A stretch of 64,000 bases of DNA from JAJRAG01 sp050010535. Its GTDB lineage: Archaea > Thermoplasmatota > Thermoplasmata > Methanomassiliicoccales > JACIVX01. Shown here in pieces: positions 52,559 through 62,136 of this stretch (its first letter is position 1; the number at the start of each line of letters is the position of its first letter). Below the pieces are notes generated by a model. The model saw only the letters and a list, made by a program, of their open reading frames with translations. It did no database searches and was not told where the DNA came from. Position numbers and translations under genes: made by a program. The stretch lies in contig JBEKKT010000003.1 in assembly GCA_050010535.1 (NCBI GenBank), positions 1 to 64,000 of the forward strand, given 5' to 3'.

Positions 52559-53851
52559 CTAACGGGTTTCGTGCGAATCCCACCACCTCTTTCCCTCGCC
52601 TATAGTATAGAGAGAACCAGTCACAAGGACCGTGTCGTTCTTGGTCGAGACTGTCATTGCTCTCGCAAACGCCTCCCCGACGTCGCCGATCATCTCCACG
52701 TGAGAGCAGTGTTCTCTCAGAGCGTCACGTACTGTCGCCGCAGGGAAGGCGCGTTTAGTATCTGGCGATGTCGCAATCGCCATTGAGGCGATACTCCCAA
52801 AATGCTTTGAAATCCCGCTGAGGTCCTTGTCGTTCAGCACCCCGAGCACAAGGATTAATCTTCCCTTTGCCAGTCTCTTGATGTCGGCGGCAACGACAGC
52901 TGCTCCATCCGGAGTGTGACTTGCGTCAAGAATGACGTGTGGGGCTTTGGACAGCACCTCGATTCTCCCCGGCCAATCGACCTTACTGAGACCTTCGACT
53001 ATCGCATCATCTGGCACATCGACTCCCCTTCCCCTAAGCTCAAGAAGGCAACCATACGACAATGCGATATTGGACGCCTGATACGATCCGGGAAGAGGGA
53101 CGTGAACCTCGCTGGAAAGACCGTGAAGAAGAACCGTTGTATCGTCCAGGGTCGACGAGATAAGCTGGTACTTGATGTCCTTGCCCACGATTCTGAGAGG
53201 AGACCTCTTGTTCTTTGACACCGAACGGAGCACCGCGAGCGCGTCCTCCTTGTCTTCGGCAGTTATTACTGGCACCTCAGGTTTTATGATTCCCGCTTTC
53301 TCGCCAGCGATCTTCGTTATCGTGTCCCCTAGGTATCCTGTGTGCTCAAGGCCTATCCTCGTTATCACCGTGCAGTCCGGTGCTATCACATTCGTCGCAT
53401 CCAGTCTTCCGCCCATGCCGACCTCCACGACGGCTTCCTCGACCTCCATGTCGACGAAGTAGGCGAACGCTATTGCTGTTGTGATCTCAAAGAACGTGAG
53501 ACGTCTATCCGAACCCGAAAGGGCCATCTCTTCGACGAACGGCCTGACGTCTTCGACCAGCGCCAGCAATTTGGAATCTGGGATCTTCACTCCATCCACT
53601 TGGATCCTTTCCCGAAAATCGAGGATGTGAGGGGACGTGTATAGACCGACCTTGTAACCCGCCTCTTTAAGCACCGAAGAGGTCATTGCGCACACCGAAC
53701 CCTTGCCGTTGGTGCCCGCGACATGGACCGACCTGAACTCCTTATGAGGATTTCCAAGATGTTCGAGGAGCTCGCTCACATTCCTGAGGCCAAACTTTAT
53801 TCCCACCGTCTCAAGACCATAGAGCCAGTCGAGCGTTTCACGGTAGCCCAT
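52559..53851 (-). CDS. folC: Folylpolyglutamate/dihydrofolate synthase family ligase
   Basis: A 430-residue Mur-ligase-type enzyme. The P-loop is VHVAGTNGKGSVCAM (about 43-57). SPHILDFRERI, EVGMGGRLDATN and the C-terminal-domain ILDASHTPDGA follow. FolC adds glutamate to folate-like pterins; in an archaeon it may act on tetrahydrofolate or a related cofactor, in keeping with mptD in this window. ATG 53851 (MGYRETLDWLYGLE) is chosen because GAGGGG precedes it and it avoids overlap with the upstream gene. Confidence 0.9.
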   Translation of the reverse strand: MGYRETLDWLYGLETVGIKFGLRNVSELLEHLGNPHKEFRSVHVAGTNGKGSVCAMTSSVLKEAGYKVGLYTSPHILDFRERIQVDGVKIPDSKLLALVEDVRPFVEEMALSGSDRRLTFFEITTAIAFAYFVDMEVEEAVVEVGMGGRLDATNVIAPDCTVITRIGLEHTGYLGDTITKIAGEKAGIIKPEVPVITAEDKEDALAVLRSVSKNKRSPLRIVGKDIKYQLISSTLDDTTVLLHGLSSEVHVPLPGSYQASNIALSYGCLLELRGRGVDVPDDAIVEGLSKVDWPGRIEVLSKAPHVILDASHTPDGAAVVAADIKRLAKGRLILVLGVLNDKDLSGISKHFGSIASMAIATSPDTKRAFPAATVRDALREHCSHVEMIGDVGEAFARAMTVSTKNDTVLVTGSLYTIGEGKRWWDSHETR

Positions 53852-53876
53852 CAACCCCTCGGATGCATGATGGTGT

Positions 53877-54662
53877 TTAAGGACTTTCCCCTTTATTGAC
53901 AAGGTTCTCAACAAAGGACCCCAGCGTCTTGCCTTTGCGTCTCGCCGCGGCTTTCATCACCTTCATAATGCCCGAGCCGTACTGCGCCGCCTTCTTCTCC
54001 CTTGTCGCAATCTCTCCGAGACCGAGAGAGATACCAACATCCCTGAGCACGGCTTTTCGGACGCCATTCCTGATGTGTTCTGCAACTGGAACCGCTTCCA
54101 CGGCATCGATTACCCCGGGATGGAGATAGGGGTGCAGCACAGCCCTGCCGCAATACTCAGCGATTCGTCTCTCGTTCCTCAGACCGACGTCCAACAGACG
54201 AGCAAGGTCTTTTCTCATGCTCTCTCGCAGCTCGTCGAGAGGCATTCTTATGTATCTCGCGTATCCTCCAAAGAGCTCGTCGGCTCCCTGGCCGCTCACA
54301 AGCACATCCTCTTTCGAGCTCTTGGAGACGAAATACAGCGGCATTTCAAATGAAATCGTCAGCGGGTTTCTAGTGGAAATCAGTCTTGAAACGAGAATGA
54401 CTGCTTGCATGATGTCCTCCTCATCGATGACCAAACCGACCCACGGCAATCCCATTGACGCTGCCGCGTGTTCCGCTGCAACAAGGTCGTGAGACCCTTC
54501 GATGCCAACCGTGTAAAGCGTCGGAGTGGAGCGATCGGCGATAACTGCTGCAAGTACGCTGCTATCCAATCCTCCAGAGAAGAGCAGCCCCGCCCCCCTT
54601 CGCGCGACCTGCTCATTCACAGCGAAAGTGAGCGCATCCAGTATGTTCCGGGTCCTGTTCAT
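53877..54662 (-). CDS. Asparagine-synthase-like PP-loop protein
   Basis: A 261-residue protein equal to the C-terminal synthetase domain of asparagine synthase B, with the PP-loop FSGGLDSSVLAAVI (about 28-41) and SGQGADELFGGYARY (about 124-138). The N-terminal glutaminase domain is missing, so ammonia would have to come from elsewhere. Known archaeal stand-alone relatives are annotated as asparagine synthase-related, and their reaction is not settled. ATG 54662 is preferred to TTG 54674 because an AT-rich CTAAATACCC lies about 27 bp upstream. Confidence 0.85.
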   Translation of the reverse strand: MNRTRNILDALTFAVNEQVARRGAGLLFSGGLDSSVLAAVIADRSTPTLYTVGIEGSHDLVAAEHAAASMGLPWVGLVIDEEDIMQAVILVSRLISTRNPLTISFEMPLYFVSKSSKEDVLVSGQGADELFGGYARYIRMPLDELRESMRKDLARLLDVGLRNERRIAEYCGRAVLHPYLHPGVIDAVEAVPVAEHIRNGVRKAVLRDVGISLGLGEIATREKKAAQYGSGIMKVMKAAARRKGKTLGSFVENLVNKGESP

Positions 54663-54784
54663 CTGTCGACTCAATCCCTTCCTGGGTATTTAGTCTTCCT
54701 CTCGGGTCGACCTGATGCCTTAACGGGTTCTCACCATCCGAATTTCATATCCGCGCCAAATTCCCCTGAGTCTCGAATGAAAAC

Positions 54785-54793
54785 TCTATAAAG
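54785..54793 (+). promoter_or_regulatory. TATA-like box for acdA
   Basis: TCTATAAAG lies 23-31 bp before ATG 54816. Confidence 0.5.
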
Positions 54794-54815
54794 GTACTAG
54801 CAGTTCCGGTGGAAG

Positions 54816-56225
54816 ATGGTGATGCATCTGGACCTACTCTTCAATCCGGCAAGCGTTGCGATAGTCGGAGCCTCTGACCATCCTGGAAAGATCGGCAACA
54901 CGGTCGTCTTCAATCTTCTGCAGGGCAGCGCTAGAAAGCTCTATCCCGTCAACCCGAACGAAACAGAAGTACTGGGTCTAAAGTGCTATCCTAGCGTCAA
55001 GAGCCTGCCGGAGGTCGTGGACTTGGCAGTCCTCGCGGTGCCTGCGAAGCTAACGGTCGGCGTCGCAAGAGAGTGCGCTGAGGCCGGCGTACCCTATGTG
55101 ATATGCATCGCAGCCGGATTCGGTGAGATAGGCGAGGAAGGGAAGGCGATGGAAGAGCGTTTGAGAGAGGCCATAAGGGGCAGCGGAACGAGAATAATCG
55201 GGCCTAACACAATGGGGATCATCGCTCCGAGGTCCGACCTCGATACCTTCTTCACTCCCAGGGACAGAAGCCCAAGACCCGGAGATGGAGTCATATCCGT
55301 AATCTCGCAGAGCGGTTCTGTTCTCTGCGGAGTCTATGAGGGAGCGGAGGACACCGGGGTCGGACTCTCGACGGCCATCGGCCTCGGCAACAAGGTCGAT
55401 CTGAATGAGAATGACTTCATGGAATACTTCAAGGATGATGACCTGACGCGATGCATAGTCCTCTATCTGGAATCCTTCACAGACGGCAAGAGATTCCTCG
55501 AGTTATGCAAGGAAGTGACGCCAGACAAACCGGTCGTTGCGATCAAGGTCGGAAGGACCGAGAGAGGAGCGAAGGCCGCATCCTCCCACACTGGCGCCCT
55601 TGCGAGAGGTTCGGATGCATTGATAAATGGTGTTTTCAAGCAGTTCGGTATTGAGAGAGCCTACGACGAGCAGGAACTTCTCGACCACGCGAAAGTGCTT
55701 GCGTACCTCGACCATATAGACGGTGACAGGATCGCTGTTCTCAGCAACACCGGCGGTTTCGCGGTCATAGCGACCGACTACATCGAATCGAAAGATAATG
55801 GCGTTGGGTTGCGGATGGCAACGATAAGCGACCACGCGAAGAAGGAGATCATGAGCAAGACCCAGTACTTCGCCTCCGCCCAGAACCCTGTGGACCTTAC
55901 TGGAAGCGTCACCGACGAGACGTACGGTGATGCGCTCGAGATTCTTCAGAAGGAAGAGGACATCGACGCTATTCTCATACTACTCCAGCTTCAGGCGCCT
56001 CAACTCACGGAGGGCCTTGCGGACATCGTGGCAAGGATAGTCAACGAAGGCGGCAAGCCCGCGATTGTCTGCGCGATCGGCGGCAGCTTCCCAAGGCCGA
56101 TGCTGAAGAGATTCGAACAGAAGGGGATACCTGCATATAGTTCGCTCAAACGCGCCATATGGTCCCTCAGAGCCCTCTACGACAGGGGAAAGTACCTCAA
56201 GAGAGTCGGCGCACTCAACGAGTAG
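54816..56225 (+). CDS. acdA: Acetyl-CoA synthetase (ADP-forming) alpha subunit
   Basis: A 469-residue protein with the CoA-binding domain (SVAIVGASDHPGKIGN, about 12-27) and succinyl-CoA-ligase-like domains. The phosphorylated histidine is in AASSHTGALARG (about 253-264). With the ATP-grasp beta subunit (12491-13162) it forms ATP from acyl-CoA, a main energy-conserving step in fermentative archaea. It is leaderless by TATA spacing. NikR follows 53 bp later. Confidence 0.93.
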   Translation: MVMHLDLLFNPASVAIVGASDHPGKIGNTVVFNLLQGSARKLYPVNPNETEVLGLKCYPSVKSLPEVVDLAVLAVPAKLTVGVARECAEAGVPYVICIAAGFGEIGEEGKAMEERLREAIRGSGTRIIGPNTMGIIAPRSDLDTFFTPRDRSPRPGDGVISVISQSGSVLCGVYEGAEDTGVGLSTAIGLGNKVDLNENDFMEYFKDDDLTRCIVLYLESFTDGKRFLELCKEVTPDKPVVAIKVGRTERGAKAASSHTGALARGSDALINGVFKQFGIERAYDEQELLDHAKVLAYLDHIDGDRIAVLSNTGGFAVIATDYIESKDNGVGLRMATISDHAKKEIMSKTQYFASAQNPVDLTGSVTDETYGDALEILQKEEDIDAILILLQLQAPQLTEGLADIVARIVNEGGKPAIVCAIGGSFPRPMLKRFEQKGIPAYSSLKRAIWSLRALYDRGKYLKRVGALNE

Positions 56226-56278
56226 AGAACGCACAGAAAGTGTCTTAAGCGGAGCATGCAGCTATCGGGACGAACCCT

Positions 56279-56716
56279 ATGGACAAGGTCACGAGGATAG
56301 GAGTTTCGCTCGAACCAAGGCTTCTGAAGGAATTCGACGACCTCATTGCTGAAAAAAGGTATTCTGCGCGGTCCGAAGCGATAAGAGACCTTATTCGGGA
56401 TGCACTCGCGGAGGAGACTTGGGAGAATGAGGAATCGAATGTGGTGGGAACGATCACGCTGTTGTACGAGTACGAGAAGGGGGATGTGAGGGAGAGGCTT
56501 ATTGAAATACAGCACCTCCACCATTCGCAGATATCATCCTCCATGCACATCCATTTGAACACCGAGCAGTGCCTGGAGGTCCTCGTCGTCTCAGGCAAGG
56601 CAGGGGACATGAAGCGGCTGTCCGATGAGCTCCGCAGCGTGCGCGGGGTCCTCCACGGCAAGCTGACCATGACCGCCGGGGCAACGGGCACGCATGTGCA
56701 TGAGGTAACAGATTGA
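56279..56716 (+). CDS. nikR: Nickel-responsive regulator NikR
   Basis: A 145-residue ribbon-helix-helix repressor. The DNA-binding RHH is TRIGVSLEPRLLKEFDDLI with RSEAIRDLIRDAL. The ACT-like nickel-sensing part has the ligands H..HxH..C in HHSQISSSMHIHLNTEQCLEV (about 81-101). It represses nickel uptake when nickel is plentiful. The hydrogenase nickel genes hypA/hypD are about 5 kb away. No nik or cbi transporter lies in the window. Confidence 0.94.
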   Translation: MDKVTRIGVSLEPRLLKEFDDLIAEKRYSARSEAIRDLIRDALAEETWENEESNVVGTITLLYEYEKGDVRERLIEIQHLHHSQISSSMHIHLNTEQCLEVLVVSGKAGDMKRLSDELRSVRGVLHGKLTMTAGATGTHVHEVTD

Positions 56717-56789
56717 GAAACATCTAGGAGGCATATCAGCTTTAAGTAAACCAGAAGAAATGCCATCAGGGAGCAGGATTATCATATCC

Positions 56790-56798
56790 TATTTATAC
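56790..56798 (+). promoter_or_regulatory. TATA-like box for topA
   Basis: TATTTATAC lies 25-33 bp before ATG 56823. Confidence 0.5.
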
Positions 56799-56822
56799 AC
56801 AGGTCGCTTTGGACGGGGCTGA

Positions 56823-59111
56823 ATGAAGAAGCTTGTCATAAGCGAGAAGGTCAATGCCGCGGTGCGCATCGCCACGATGCTCTCAAATGGATCTCTAAAA
56901 CGGAGGAATCTTGGCGGTGTCCCGGTATTCCATTTAGAGTCCGGCGACGATGAGGTGGACGTGGTAGGTTTGCGCGGCCACATCCTGGAGCTCGACTACC
57001 CCGAGAATCTGAACGACTGGCACAAGGTCGATCCCGCCGATCTCGTTTACGCCGTCCCAGAGAAGCGAGTCGTGGCAAAGAACATAATAAGCACACTGAA
57101 GAAGCTTGCAAGCGAGTGTGACCAGGTCATCATCGCCACCGACTACGACAGAGAGGGGGAACTAATCGGACTTGAGACCGTCGATCAACTGGGCGTGGAC
57201 CTTTCGAAGGTCAGTAGGGCCAGGTTTAGTGCGTTGACCAAGCAGGAGATTGACATCGCGTTCTCCTCCCTGACCGAGCCAGACAAGAAGCTCGCTGAGT
57301 CCGCGGAATGCAGGCAGATAGTCGATCTCGCCTGGGGAGCATCCCTGACGAGATTCATTTCGATCGCCTCAAGACAGGTCGGCACGAACTTCCTATCAGT
57401 AGGGAGGGTCCAAAGCCCCACTCTGAGTCTCATCGTGGACAGGAACAAGGAGATCGCCGAGTTCATCAAGAAACCATACTGGGAAGTACAAGCCAGATTT
57501 GAGAAGAACGGCCAGTTCAGCGGTCAGCATCGAGGGAATCCTTTTTGGGAATTGAAGGCGGCTGAGAAGGTTGTCTCGACATGTGAAGAATCGAAGACAG
57601 GGAAGGTCGTGTCATTCAGCAGGGATGCGAGAGACGAGTATCCTCCGCCACCGTTCAACACGACGATGATGCTCGCTGAGGCGAACAAACTCGGATTCTC
57701 GGCAAGCAGGGCAATGAGCGTGGCCGAGGACCTATACACATCTGGATTCACATCCTATCCGAGGACAGATAATACGGTCTACCCGAGATCCCTATCTCTC
57801 CGAGGAGTCCTTGAGCAACTCAAGAAGTCTGAGTTCAGCAAGGAAGCGGAGGAGCTGCTCTCGCAGAAGCAGTTGCGTCCATCGAGAGGAAGAGTGAGGG
57901 CGACGGATCATCCTCCGATTTACCCTGTGGAGGGGGCAACAAAGAAGCTGTTGAAGGGGGACAGATGGACGCTATATGAATTGATCGCGAGACGATTTAT
58001 GGCCACGGTCGCCCCTTCTGCCCGTATCGAGCACACGAATTGCTCAGTGTCGGTCGAAGATCAACCTTTTGATTCGAAGGGTTACAGGATTCTGTCGCAA
58101 GGATGGCGGAGCTACTATCCATACTATCGAGTCTTGGAGATCATCGTGCCTCAGCTTCAGGACGGAGACGAGGTCACGGTCTTAGACGTGTCCCTCGACA
58201 AGAGAGAAACCCAGCCTCCCTCCAGATACTCCCAGGGCACGTTGATTCAAGAGATGGAGAACCTTGGTCTCGGCACCAAGAGCACAAGGCACGAGATTGT
58301 CCAGAAACTCTATGATCGCAACTACGTCCAGGGCGGCAATCTCATTCCAACTCCGAGCGGGGTCGCCGTCGCGAGCTCACTAGAGAAGCACGCCAACATG
58401 ATAACGGACAGCAAGATGACCGCCCACCTGGAGAAAGACATGGATGACATAGCCAAGGGCGAGAGTACGCTAGGGGACGTCGTGAGGGAATCCCAGGACA
58501 TGCTTTCAGACGTAATCGAGACGATGGGACAGCACAAGGATGAGATTGGAAAGGAAATCAGAAAAGCACTTGAAGAGCAACAATACGTTGGCATATGCCC
58601 AGACTGCGGCGGAAGGCTTAGGATGATGCGGTCGCGGAAAGGTGGCGAGTTCATCGGTTGCTCCAACTACCCAGATTGCAAGAAGGCCTATCCGAAGCCA
58701 CGCGGCGCTCTTGTCCAGCCGACCGAAGAAAAGTGCGAGGTGTGCGGTTCTCCGAAGCTGAGGGTCATCAGGAGGGGGCAGCCCCCACTCATTCACTGCG
58801 TAGACCCTGACTGTGAGAGCAACAAGAGGATGACCTCGATAGGGAAGTGCCCGAAATGCGGGAGCGAACTGCGCATAATTTATTCCAAGGCGGGGAAGCG
58901 GTTTATCGGATGCTCGAACTATCCAAAATGCAGGAAAACATACCCGCTTCCGCAGAGAGGAAGGATTAGCGTCTTGAACGAATCCTGCAATGCGTGCGGG
59001 GCCCCGATGATCGAGGTGAGGAATGGCGGGCGTTCCTGGCGACTGTGCGTCGACATGGAATGTGCTTCGAAGAAGAATGGGACAGCAAGGACCGGGAAGA
59101 GTCAGAAGTAG
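56823..59111 (+). CDS. topA: DNA topoisomerase I with C-terminal zinc fingers
   Basis: A 762-residue type IA topoisomerase relaxing negative supercoils. The Toprim domain ends in IATDYDREGELIG (about 102-114). The catalytic tyrosine is in GFTSYPRTDNTVYP (about 310-323). Three zinc-finger-like units lie at the C-terminus: CPDCGGRLRM with CSNYPDCKK, CEVCGSPKLRV with C-D-C, and CPKCGSELRI with CSNYPKCRK, plus a last CNACGAP unit. It is leaderless by TATA spacing. Confidence 0.95.
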   Translation: MKKLVISEKVNAAVRIATMLSNGSLKRRNLGGVPVFHLESGDDEVDVVGLRGHILELDYPENLNDWHKVDPADLVYAVPEKRVVAKNIISTLKKLASECDQVIIATDYDREGELIGLETVDQLGVDLSKVSRARFSALTKQEIDIAFSSLTEPDKKLAESAECRQIVDLAWGASLTRFISIASRQVGTNFLSVGRVQSPTLSLIVDRNKEIAEFIKKPYWEVQARFEKNGQFSGQHRGNPFWELKAAEKVVSTCEESKTGKVVSFSRDARDEYPPPPFNTTMMLAEANKLGFSASRAMSVAEDLYTSGFTSYPRTDNTVYPRSLSLRGVLEQLKKSEFSKEAEELLSQKQLRPSRGRVRATDHPPIYPVEGATKKLLKGDRWTLYELIARRFMATVAPSARIEHTNCSVSVEDQPFDSKGYRILSQGWRSYYPYYRVLEIIVPQLQDGDEVTVLDVSLDKRETQPPSRYSQGTLIQEMENLGLGTKSTRHEIVQKLYDRNYVQGGNLIPTPSGVAVASSLEKHANMITDSKMTAHLEKDMDDIAKGESTLGDVVRESQDMLSDVIETMGQHKDEIGKEIRKALEEQQYVGICPDCGGRLRMMRSRKGGEFIGCSNYPDCKKAYPKPRGALVQPTEEKCEVCGSPKLRVIRRGQPPLIHCVDPDCESNKRMTSIGKCPKCGSELRIIYSKAGKRFIGCSNYPKCRKTYPLPQRGRISVLNESCNACGAPMIEVRNGGRSWRLCVDMECASKKNGTARTGKSQK

Positions 59112-59113
59112 TG

Positions 59114-59383
59114 TCAGGCTTCGATCCTCGACAGCCTGAAGACGACCGGATTCCTCGGATCGATGCAACAGCAATGGACGACCCCTTCTTCCTCCTCGAA
59201 CTCCTTGAAGTCCCCTCCGAACCTCAGGGCCGTCACAAAAGGAAATATGACATACGTCGCCCAAACGCAAAGGTCGGTAGGCGGGAAGGCGCCGAACTCG
59301 AATGTGTCCCCTATCTTAATTCCCATGGGGCACTTGCCTGACCCATTTATTTCAACGACTTCCACCTTGACGTTGCAGGACAT
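59114..59383 (-). CDS. TIGR04076-like small protein, partner of the radical SAM gene
   Basis: An 89-residue protein of the TIGR04076 type. It has VKVEVVEINGSGKCPMGIKI (about 5-24), then GDTFEFGAFPP, YVIFPFVTALRFGGDF and the C-terminal CCCIDPRNPVVFRLSRIE. The conserved cysteines (C18 and a C-terminal cluster) suggest metal binding or a modified-peptide role; the function is unknown. It begins six bases after the radical SAM stop (ATG 59383; GTG 59392 is an alternative), so they form an operon. Confidence 0.75.
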   Translation of the reverse strand: MSCNVKVEVVEINGSGKCPMGIKIGDTFEFGAFPPTDLCVWATYVIFPFVTALRFGGDFKEFEEEEGVVHCCCIDPRNPVVFRLSRIEA

Positions 59384-59388
59384 GATGC

Positions 59389-60825
59389 TCACGACGATTT
59401 TTCCTCTACGTCCTTGATGATTTCGTTGTAGTACGCGACGTTGTTGATGCATCCCGGGTCCGGAGCCTTGTAGTTTCCGAAGTAACCGTAAGCACGGGCC
59501 CTGCAACCTCCGCAATGGTAGCGGTAGTCGCAACTCCTACAGTTGTCCTCGAGGATGTCCTTGTTGCGAAGTTCCGCGAACACCTTGTTGTTCCTCCAGA
59601 TGTCCTCGATGTCGTCTGTGCGGACGTTTCCGACCCTCAGCGGGAAGAAGACGCACGGCTCGATGTTCCCATTCGCACGTATCGCCATGTAGAAGCGGCC
59701 TGCGCCACATCCTCCTATGAACTCCGTGAGACTGAAGAGGCTCCCGTCGACCTGGGGGTTCGAGAAGTGAGTCGGAACGACCAACGGTCCGCCTTCTCCG
59801 CAATTCTGGAGAGCGATCCTAGCATACTGGGGCGCGGTCGTGAGTATCTCAACGTCGGTCTCCTTGAGCTTATTGAACAACATGACCAGGAGGTCCTCCC
59901 TCTCCTGCGGGGAAAGATCGTTCTCGATGATCAATTTCCCACGTCCGGTTGGGACGAAGTTGTAGACCATGAACCAATTGACTCCTAGAGAGTCGCACAG
60001 GTCGATTATCTTCGGGATCTGGGTCAGGTTCTTCTTCGTCGCCGTCGTTGCAACGCTAACAAAGAACCCCTCAGCAACAGCATTCTTGACACCCTGGATG
60101 GTCTTGTCGAAGGCACCAGGTATCCCTCTGAAATTGTCGTGAGTAGCCGCATCTGCGCCATCGACGCTTATCTGCAGATAAGACACGCCGGCTTCTTTCA
60201 TCCGCCGTGCCTTCTCCTTCGTTATGAGCGTCCCGTTGGTCGCAATCGAGACGTACATACCATGGTCTGCGCCGCGCCTGGCTATATCTAGTATGTCAGG
60301 GCGGACCAGGGGCTCACCACCAGACAAAGCGAGTACTGGAATGCCCATAGTAGCGAGTTTGTCGACGACTCTCAAGGCCTCTTCGTGCGTTAGCTCGTCC
60401 CCGCTGACCTTTCCTGCCTGGGCGTAACAGTGCTGGCATTTGAGGTTGCACGCATTGGTTACATCCCATACGACCTGGAATGGGGCACCAGGAACGAACG
60501 GCTTTTTGACCCCGAAGTCCGCTATTCCTTTGACCACGCAAGAAAGACCTTTGCGCCAGTAGGGATTCTTGAAAGTCTTCTTCATCTCCTCTTCGGTCAC
60601 CCCAAAGGACTTCGCGCCCCTTTTCAGGATCGATGCCAGAGGTTTCTTGGCGATCTTGCAATACGTGCAAGCGTCATCCCTCTCGCCAACATAGAGCTCA
60701 AGGGCGACCTCCAGTCGGTTCTTCTTATCGGTCTCGCAATACTTGCTCATCCCCGAAAGCACCTTACGAGTGACAGGGTTCCCGATCATCGTTTTTAGGA
60801 CCTGTACACTTGTGCCAGTCTTCAT
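59389..60825 (-). CDS. Radical SAM/SPASM protein
   Basis: A 478-residue enzyme. An N-terminal helical extension of about 110 residues (CTYCKIAKKP) precedes the radical SAM motif NACNLKCQHCYAQ (about 126-138). GGEPLVRPD and ISVDGADAATHD mark the barrel. The SPASM region has GGCGAGRFYMAIRANGNIEP and CVFFPLRVGN, then C-R-S-C-D-Y-R-Y-H-C-G-G-C. Such proteins modify peptides, make haem or quinone-like cofactors, or mature enzymes. Its TIGR04076-like partner follows directly. The substrate is not known. Confidence 0.85.
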   Translation of the reverse strand: MKTGTSVQVLKTMIGNPVTRKVLSGMSKYCETDKKNRLEVALELYVGERDDACTYCKIAKKPLASILKRGAKSFGVTEEEMKKTFKNPYWRKGLSCVVKGIADFGVKKPFVPGAPFQVVWDVTNACNLKCQHCYAQAGKVSGDELTHEEALRVVDKLATMGIPVLALSGGEPLVRPDILDIARRGADHGMYVSIATNGTLITKEKARRMKEAGVSYLQISVDGADAATHDNFRGIPGAFDKTIQGVKNAVAEGFFVSVATTATKKNLTQIPKIIDLCDSLGVNWFMVYNFVPTGRGKLIIENDLSPQEREDLLVMLFNKLKETDVEILTTAPQYARIALQNCGEGGPLVVPTHFSNPQVDGSLFSLTEFIGGCGAGRFYMAIRANGNIEPCVFFPLRVGNVRTDDIEDIWRNNKVFAELRNKDILEDNCRSCDYRYHCGGCRARAYGYFGNYKAPDPGCINNVAYYNEIIKDVEEKSS

Positions 60826-61084
60826 CTGATTTCACATCCCCACGCAAGCGATTAGGACCATGAGTCTTCCCTGCAATCCATTTATTAGACATGAACTCAG
60901 CCGTTTGGCAGCGGTGAGAATACCTTCAGTTTTCTATATATTACTTTTGGGCGTACAGGATAAATATGAACAACTGGCACTGCTGAAAAGACGATCTCAG
61001 AATACATTGAATGACATTCTGACGTGAAAGCAAAGAGACCGCATTCTGGACTCACTGCCGCAAGTGCCCAGACGTCCAGTGACG

Positions 61085-61543
61085 TCAATGAGTCTCATGC
61101 TGATCTTCATGAGCATGTTCGCGCACATGCTCATGTTCGTGCTCATGCTCGACGGCCAGATCTTCGATCTCGACGAAGGAATCTGTGCCCGCCAGAACGG
61201 TATCCGAAGCCCGTACCACGACATCCTCAATCTTAGACCTATCAAGCCCATAGACCAACACATTGAGCACAAGGTCCAGACGGCGGGCCTCTCCTCCAAA
61301 TTCGCCCTTGCATCTCACCTTCCCGCTCGAATCAGTAGCGCTGCAGGTGACAAACCCTCCCTTGCCAGCTTCCGCGATGCACTTTATGTGGCCGACCAGA
61401 GTCGCCCCTGCCTCACCACAACCTATGGCCGTCGTTGACATGAAGTCCTGCGCCAGCTGCCGGAGTTCGGTCGCGCTTCTTGGCCTCTTGAAGCGGGCAT
61501 GAATCCGACCGGCATACGCGGCGAAGTCAGGCGTGTACATCAT
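61085..61543 (-). CDS. Protein with a histidine-rich tail, coupled to the CobW-type GTPase
   Basis: I do not recognise the N-terminal domain of this 152-residue protein (IGCGEAGATLVGHIKCIAEA, VTCSATDSSGKVRCKGEFGG). The last 20 residues are EHEHEHEHVREHAHEDQHET and a final H, a metal-binding tail with nine histidines. Its ATG overlaps the stop of the CobW-type gene by four bases. A role in storing or handing over zinc, cobalt or nickel is inferred from the tail and the partner. Confidence 0.75.
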   Translation of the reverse strand: MMYTPDFAAYAGRIHARFKRPRSATELRQLAQDFMSTTAIGCGEAGATLVGHIKCIAEAGKGGFVTCSATDSSGKVRCKGEFGGEARRLDLVLNVLVYGLDRSKIEDVVVRASDTVLAGTDSFVEIEDLAVEHEHEHEHVREHAHEDQHETH

Positions 61544-62136
61544 TTCACCAGCAAGTCGACAACCTTGTCGAGGTTCGTTCCCTCAGTCGCCGAGGCCGCG
61601 ACTATGCTACCAGACACGTGAAGATTCCTGAGAGCTCTCTCAATATCCTTGACAGCGAGGTCGTCGACCTCATCGATCTTGTTAATTATTACGACATCCG
61701 CGGCCTTAACCTGTGCCTTCAGAGGTCTTTCCAGCGCCTTCACGAGTACTGAGAACCGAACAGAATCTACTATTACGACTGTCTTCGTCTTCGCTACCGG
61801 GGGGCCCGTGTAGTAGCCCAGAGAGTTCAAGATGCTCTGGGGATCCGCTATCCCAGTAGGCTCGACGATGACGATGTCCGGCTTGAAATTCTCTGCGACC
61901 TGTTTCAAAGTCTGGATGAAATCTGGACCAAGAGTGCAACAGATGCAGCCGCTGGAGAGCTCCTGCACCTTCAGGCCGTACTTATCCATCACCTTGCCAT
62001 CAATGCCAATCTTCCCAAAATCGTTGACTATTATGGCGACCTTCTTGTTTGATTTCCCAATAAGCTTTCCTATTGTCGAAAGAATCATCGTTGTTTTTCC
62101 AGAGCCTAGGAATCCTGCAATCACCAATACGTCCAT
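61540..62136 (-). CDS. CobW/G3E-family metallochaperone GTPase
   Basis: A 198-residue G3E GTPase: Walker A GFLGSGKTT (8-16), metal-binding CxCC in SGCICCTLGPD (about 62-72), Walker B-like IVIVEPTGIADP (about 91-102) and NKIDEVD (about 154-160). It has no C-terminal CobW_C domain, but the adjacent His-tailed protein may replace it. The family delivers Zn, Co or Ni to enzymes. It lies between a corrinoid protein and the His-tail gene, so delivery of metal to a methyltransferase is a plausible role. AGGTG lies five bases before the ATG. Confidence 0.88.
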   Translation of the reverse strand: MDVLVIAGFLGSGKTTMILSTIGKLIGKSNKKVAIIVNDFGKIGIDGKVMDKYGLKVQELSSGCICCTLGPDFIQTLKQVAENFKPDIVIVEPTGIADPQSILNSLGYYTGPPVAKTKTVVIVDSVRFSVLVKALERPLKAQVKAADVVIINKIDEVDDLAVKDIERALRNLHVSGSIVAASATEGTNLDKVVDLLVK

